A stretch of 33,346 nucleotides of DNA, from the NCBI GenBank assembly GCA_040143965.1, contig JASJQH010006951.1, positions 1 through 33,346 on the forward strand, in the 5' to 3' direction. The notes under the pieces were generated by a model. It was not told where the DNA came from and searched no databases. It saw only the letters and a program-made list of their open reading frames with translations. The position numbers and the translations under genes were made by a program. Positions 31,829 through 33,346 of this stretch are shown in pieces; position 1 is the first letter of the stretch, and every line of letters begins with the position of its first letter. The stretch is from Basidiobolus ranarum (lineage: Eukaryota; Basidiobolomycota; Basidiobolomycetes; Basidiobolales).

Positions 31829-33027
31829 TCAAAAATCGCTCGTTACAAATTCAATTTGAAATATATTCTTATTTAAGGGAGTTTTACCATATTTTCCTTG
31901 AGTTTCTTTTTTGGTTTTCTTATTAAGAGCGTAGTATTCCTGAAGCTCTTCTTCTCTTTCCTTAGCTTGAAATGCTAAATACATAATATTGTGTCTACGC
32001 TTTTGGTTTCCGGATGGTTTGGCTCCCTGGAAGTAAGATAGAAGTTGATATTAGGTAAGCCACTTCGATGACGATGAAAATTATTGTGAATGTTTTGAAG
32101 TTTAATTACCAGAACTCTACCGGAAGAGCCAGCTGACATCTTGGAAGGTATATTAGCGTCTTGTAGCTGGTCTTGTTGATTGATTGTAGTTATGTTGAAT
32201 GAACTGGCTTGTTCTTTCCCTGCCCTCCTTCCCATCAGCTGAGTAATTGCCTCTTCATCAAGTGTATCTTCAGGTGACTGGTCTTCTGTATTGTAGTAGT
32301 TAGGGTCTTGGTACTCATATCCAGAATACATACTAGGATCTTGATAATAAGGATTTGTGTTGTCGTAGGCGTACATAGAGGCAGCAGTGTACTCGACAGG
32401 TGCTAGTTCTGGTCCAGCAGGCTTGTCACTTAGTACATTCTGAACAGGATAATCGTATTCCAACTCTGTGGTCTGAATGGGCTTCTTTTGTTTGAAATCT
32501 ACCATTTAGTAAGTTAATGGTTAGGTTTATAATAAAGAAAGCTGGATAATTCTGTTCTATACTTCAGTGTACAAAAATAATTGAAAAATTCACCTACCCA
32601 TAGGGAAAAATGAAGTTGGCACTGGTTCACTCTCTTCTTCAATTTTTTTACGAGCTGCTGGAAGAGTCGAATTCACTTTATTTGATACAACTTGTTTGCT
32701 TGCATTGAGGGGCTTTTTTGTCGGTTTAACTTTCGATACGCTAGGTGGCGTTAGGTCAGTTTTCACGGAAGTAGAGGAGTTTTTGGGTTGAGGTAACATA
32801 GAGAATAAACTCGATTTCCCTGGTTTTCTTTCTAATCCCTTGGGTTTATTCTCATTCTCAGGTTCTTCTTCTTCGTATGTGGGTAAATCTACTATAAACT
32901 TCAACGATCCTTCGGTTTTTTTCTTAGTGGCAGCAATCTGAGGTTGACTCACTTTACTCTTCGAAGAGTAGTTTTCTTCTTCAGAGTACTCTTCGGATTC
33001 AGAACCATAATCTGCAACTAAAGACAT
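31829..33027 (-). CDS. PRCC-like nuclear protein
   Basis: Model complement(33027..32598, 32498..32110, 32026..31829), 338 aa; introns of 99 and 83 nt, both joins in frame. It follows the order of human PRCC: MSLVADYGSESEE at the start, a charged low-complexity segment, SLFSMLPQPKN (PRCC 'ALLPQPKN'), PTSFFPM (PRCC 'NFFSL'), a Tyr-rich part (YDNTNPYYQDPSMYSGYEY), then DEEAITQLMGRRAGKEQ (PRCC 'DDEAFKRLQGKRNRGRE'). The final exon has NQKRRHNIMYLAFQAKEREE and ends a little past QGKYG (PRCC 'QRRKHQITYLIHQAKERE...QAKYGF'). Human PRCC is nuclear, meets splicing factors and affects the mitotic checkpoint through MAD2B; the fungal role is not known. The C-terminal block is the conserved core. About 11 residues after QGKYGK extend beyond the human end. 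Confidence 0.87.
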
Positions 33028-33346
33028 GGTAACTTGGATCGTTCGTGTACGTGATATCAGTCAAATGAAATGAATCGAAATTATACCATCAGGGTCAAGA
33101 AAAATGAGAATCTAAAAAAGAAATCTGGAAAAATTGTGGCAATTTCATATGATGATTTCAAGAATCAACTCATTAGATTAGTAGGTACTTGGCAAGATGT
33201 TAATGAATCGTAATATCGGATATTATTTATTATACATCACCTTTTATCCCCTTATCCCTAGGAACAAAAGGGCCTGAAATGATGGATTAAAATGATGGAT
33301 TTACAATCAAGAAATGATGGATTAAAATGATGGATTTACAATCAAG
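33028..33346. other. Promoter side of PRCC-like gene and repeat at the edge
   Basis: AT-rich and non-coding; the last 71 bases are a 35-bp tandem repeat that continues beyond the window. Confidence 0.6.
33276..33346. repeat. 35-bp tandem repeat running off the right edge
   Basis: Units at 33276-33310 and 33311-33345 are identical, and base 33346 begins a third. Each unit holds the submotif AAATGATGGATT twice. The total copy number cannot be seen. Confidence 0.92.

Noticed and set aside
33028-33346. Repeat at the edge considered as telomeric or CRISPR-like
   Set aside because: The 35-bp units are directly adjacent without spacers and do not resemble telomere repeats; an ordinary minisatellite.

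Overview
This is a fungal nuclear window. The evidence is many short GT-AG introns (about 53-102 nt, with CTAAY-like branch points), spliced housekeeping genes with fungal counterparts (Rho1 GEF with DEP-DH-PH-CNH, Bmt6, Cbf1, eL33), a secreted lipase resembling the Rhizomucor miehei enzyme, and a Ty1/copia fossil. The AT-rich composition, an animal-like NPL4 with a C-terminal NZF finger, and a trypsin-family secreted protein point to an early-diverging lineage (Zoopagomycota/Entomophthoromycotina or Mucoromycota). That placement is inference, not proof.

Layout. The first 9 kb is gene-poor: a broken copia gag-protease fossil at the left edge, a class 3 lipase (2647-3717), a secreted CAP/PR-1 protein (4725-5246, minus), a doubtful 76-residue spliced ORF, a decayed PHO84-type phosphate permease pseudogene (about 6330-6835), and AT-rich DNA. 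A stand-alone response regulator receiver follows (9037-9540, plus). From 9908 to 24558 six genes lie on the minus strand: NPL4, an MBOAT/wax-synthase-like acyltransferase, ribosomal protein eL33, the rRNA methyltransferase BMT6, a Rho1 GEF of 14 exons, and a patatin-type triacylglycerol lipase of 14 exons. I rebuilt each spliced gene from splice sites and reading-frame continuity; exon coordinates are in the entries, and every model adds up to a whole number of codons.

The right third returns to the plus strand with a Cbf1-type bHLH-zip factor, an acidic nuclear protein, an unrecognised cysteine-free basic secreted protein and a catalytically dead, probably GPI-anchored trypsin homolog. It ends with a PRCC-like nuclear protein on the minus strand and a 35-bp tandem repeat running off the edge.

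The genes do not form an operon-like pathway. Loose themes are lipid metabolism (two lipases and an acyltransferase), cell-wall signalling (Rho1 GEF) and secreted proteins. I found no clearly new multi-gene system. The most unusual items are the dead trypsin homolog next to the orphan secreted protein, the ATG-only first exon and NZF finger of NPL4, the stop-free 57-nt intron inside the lipase active-site region, and the phosphate permease pseudogene.
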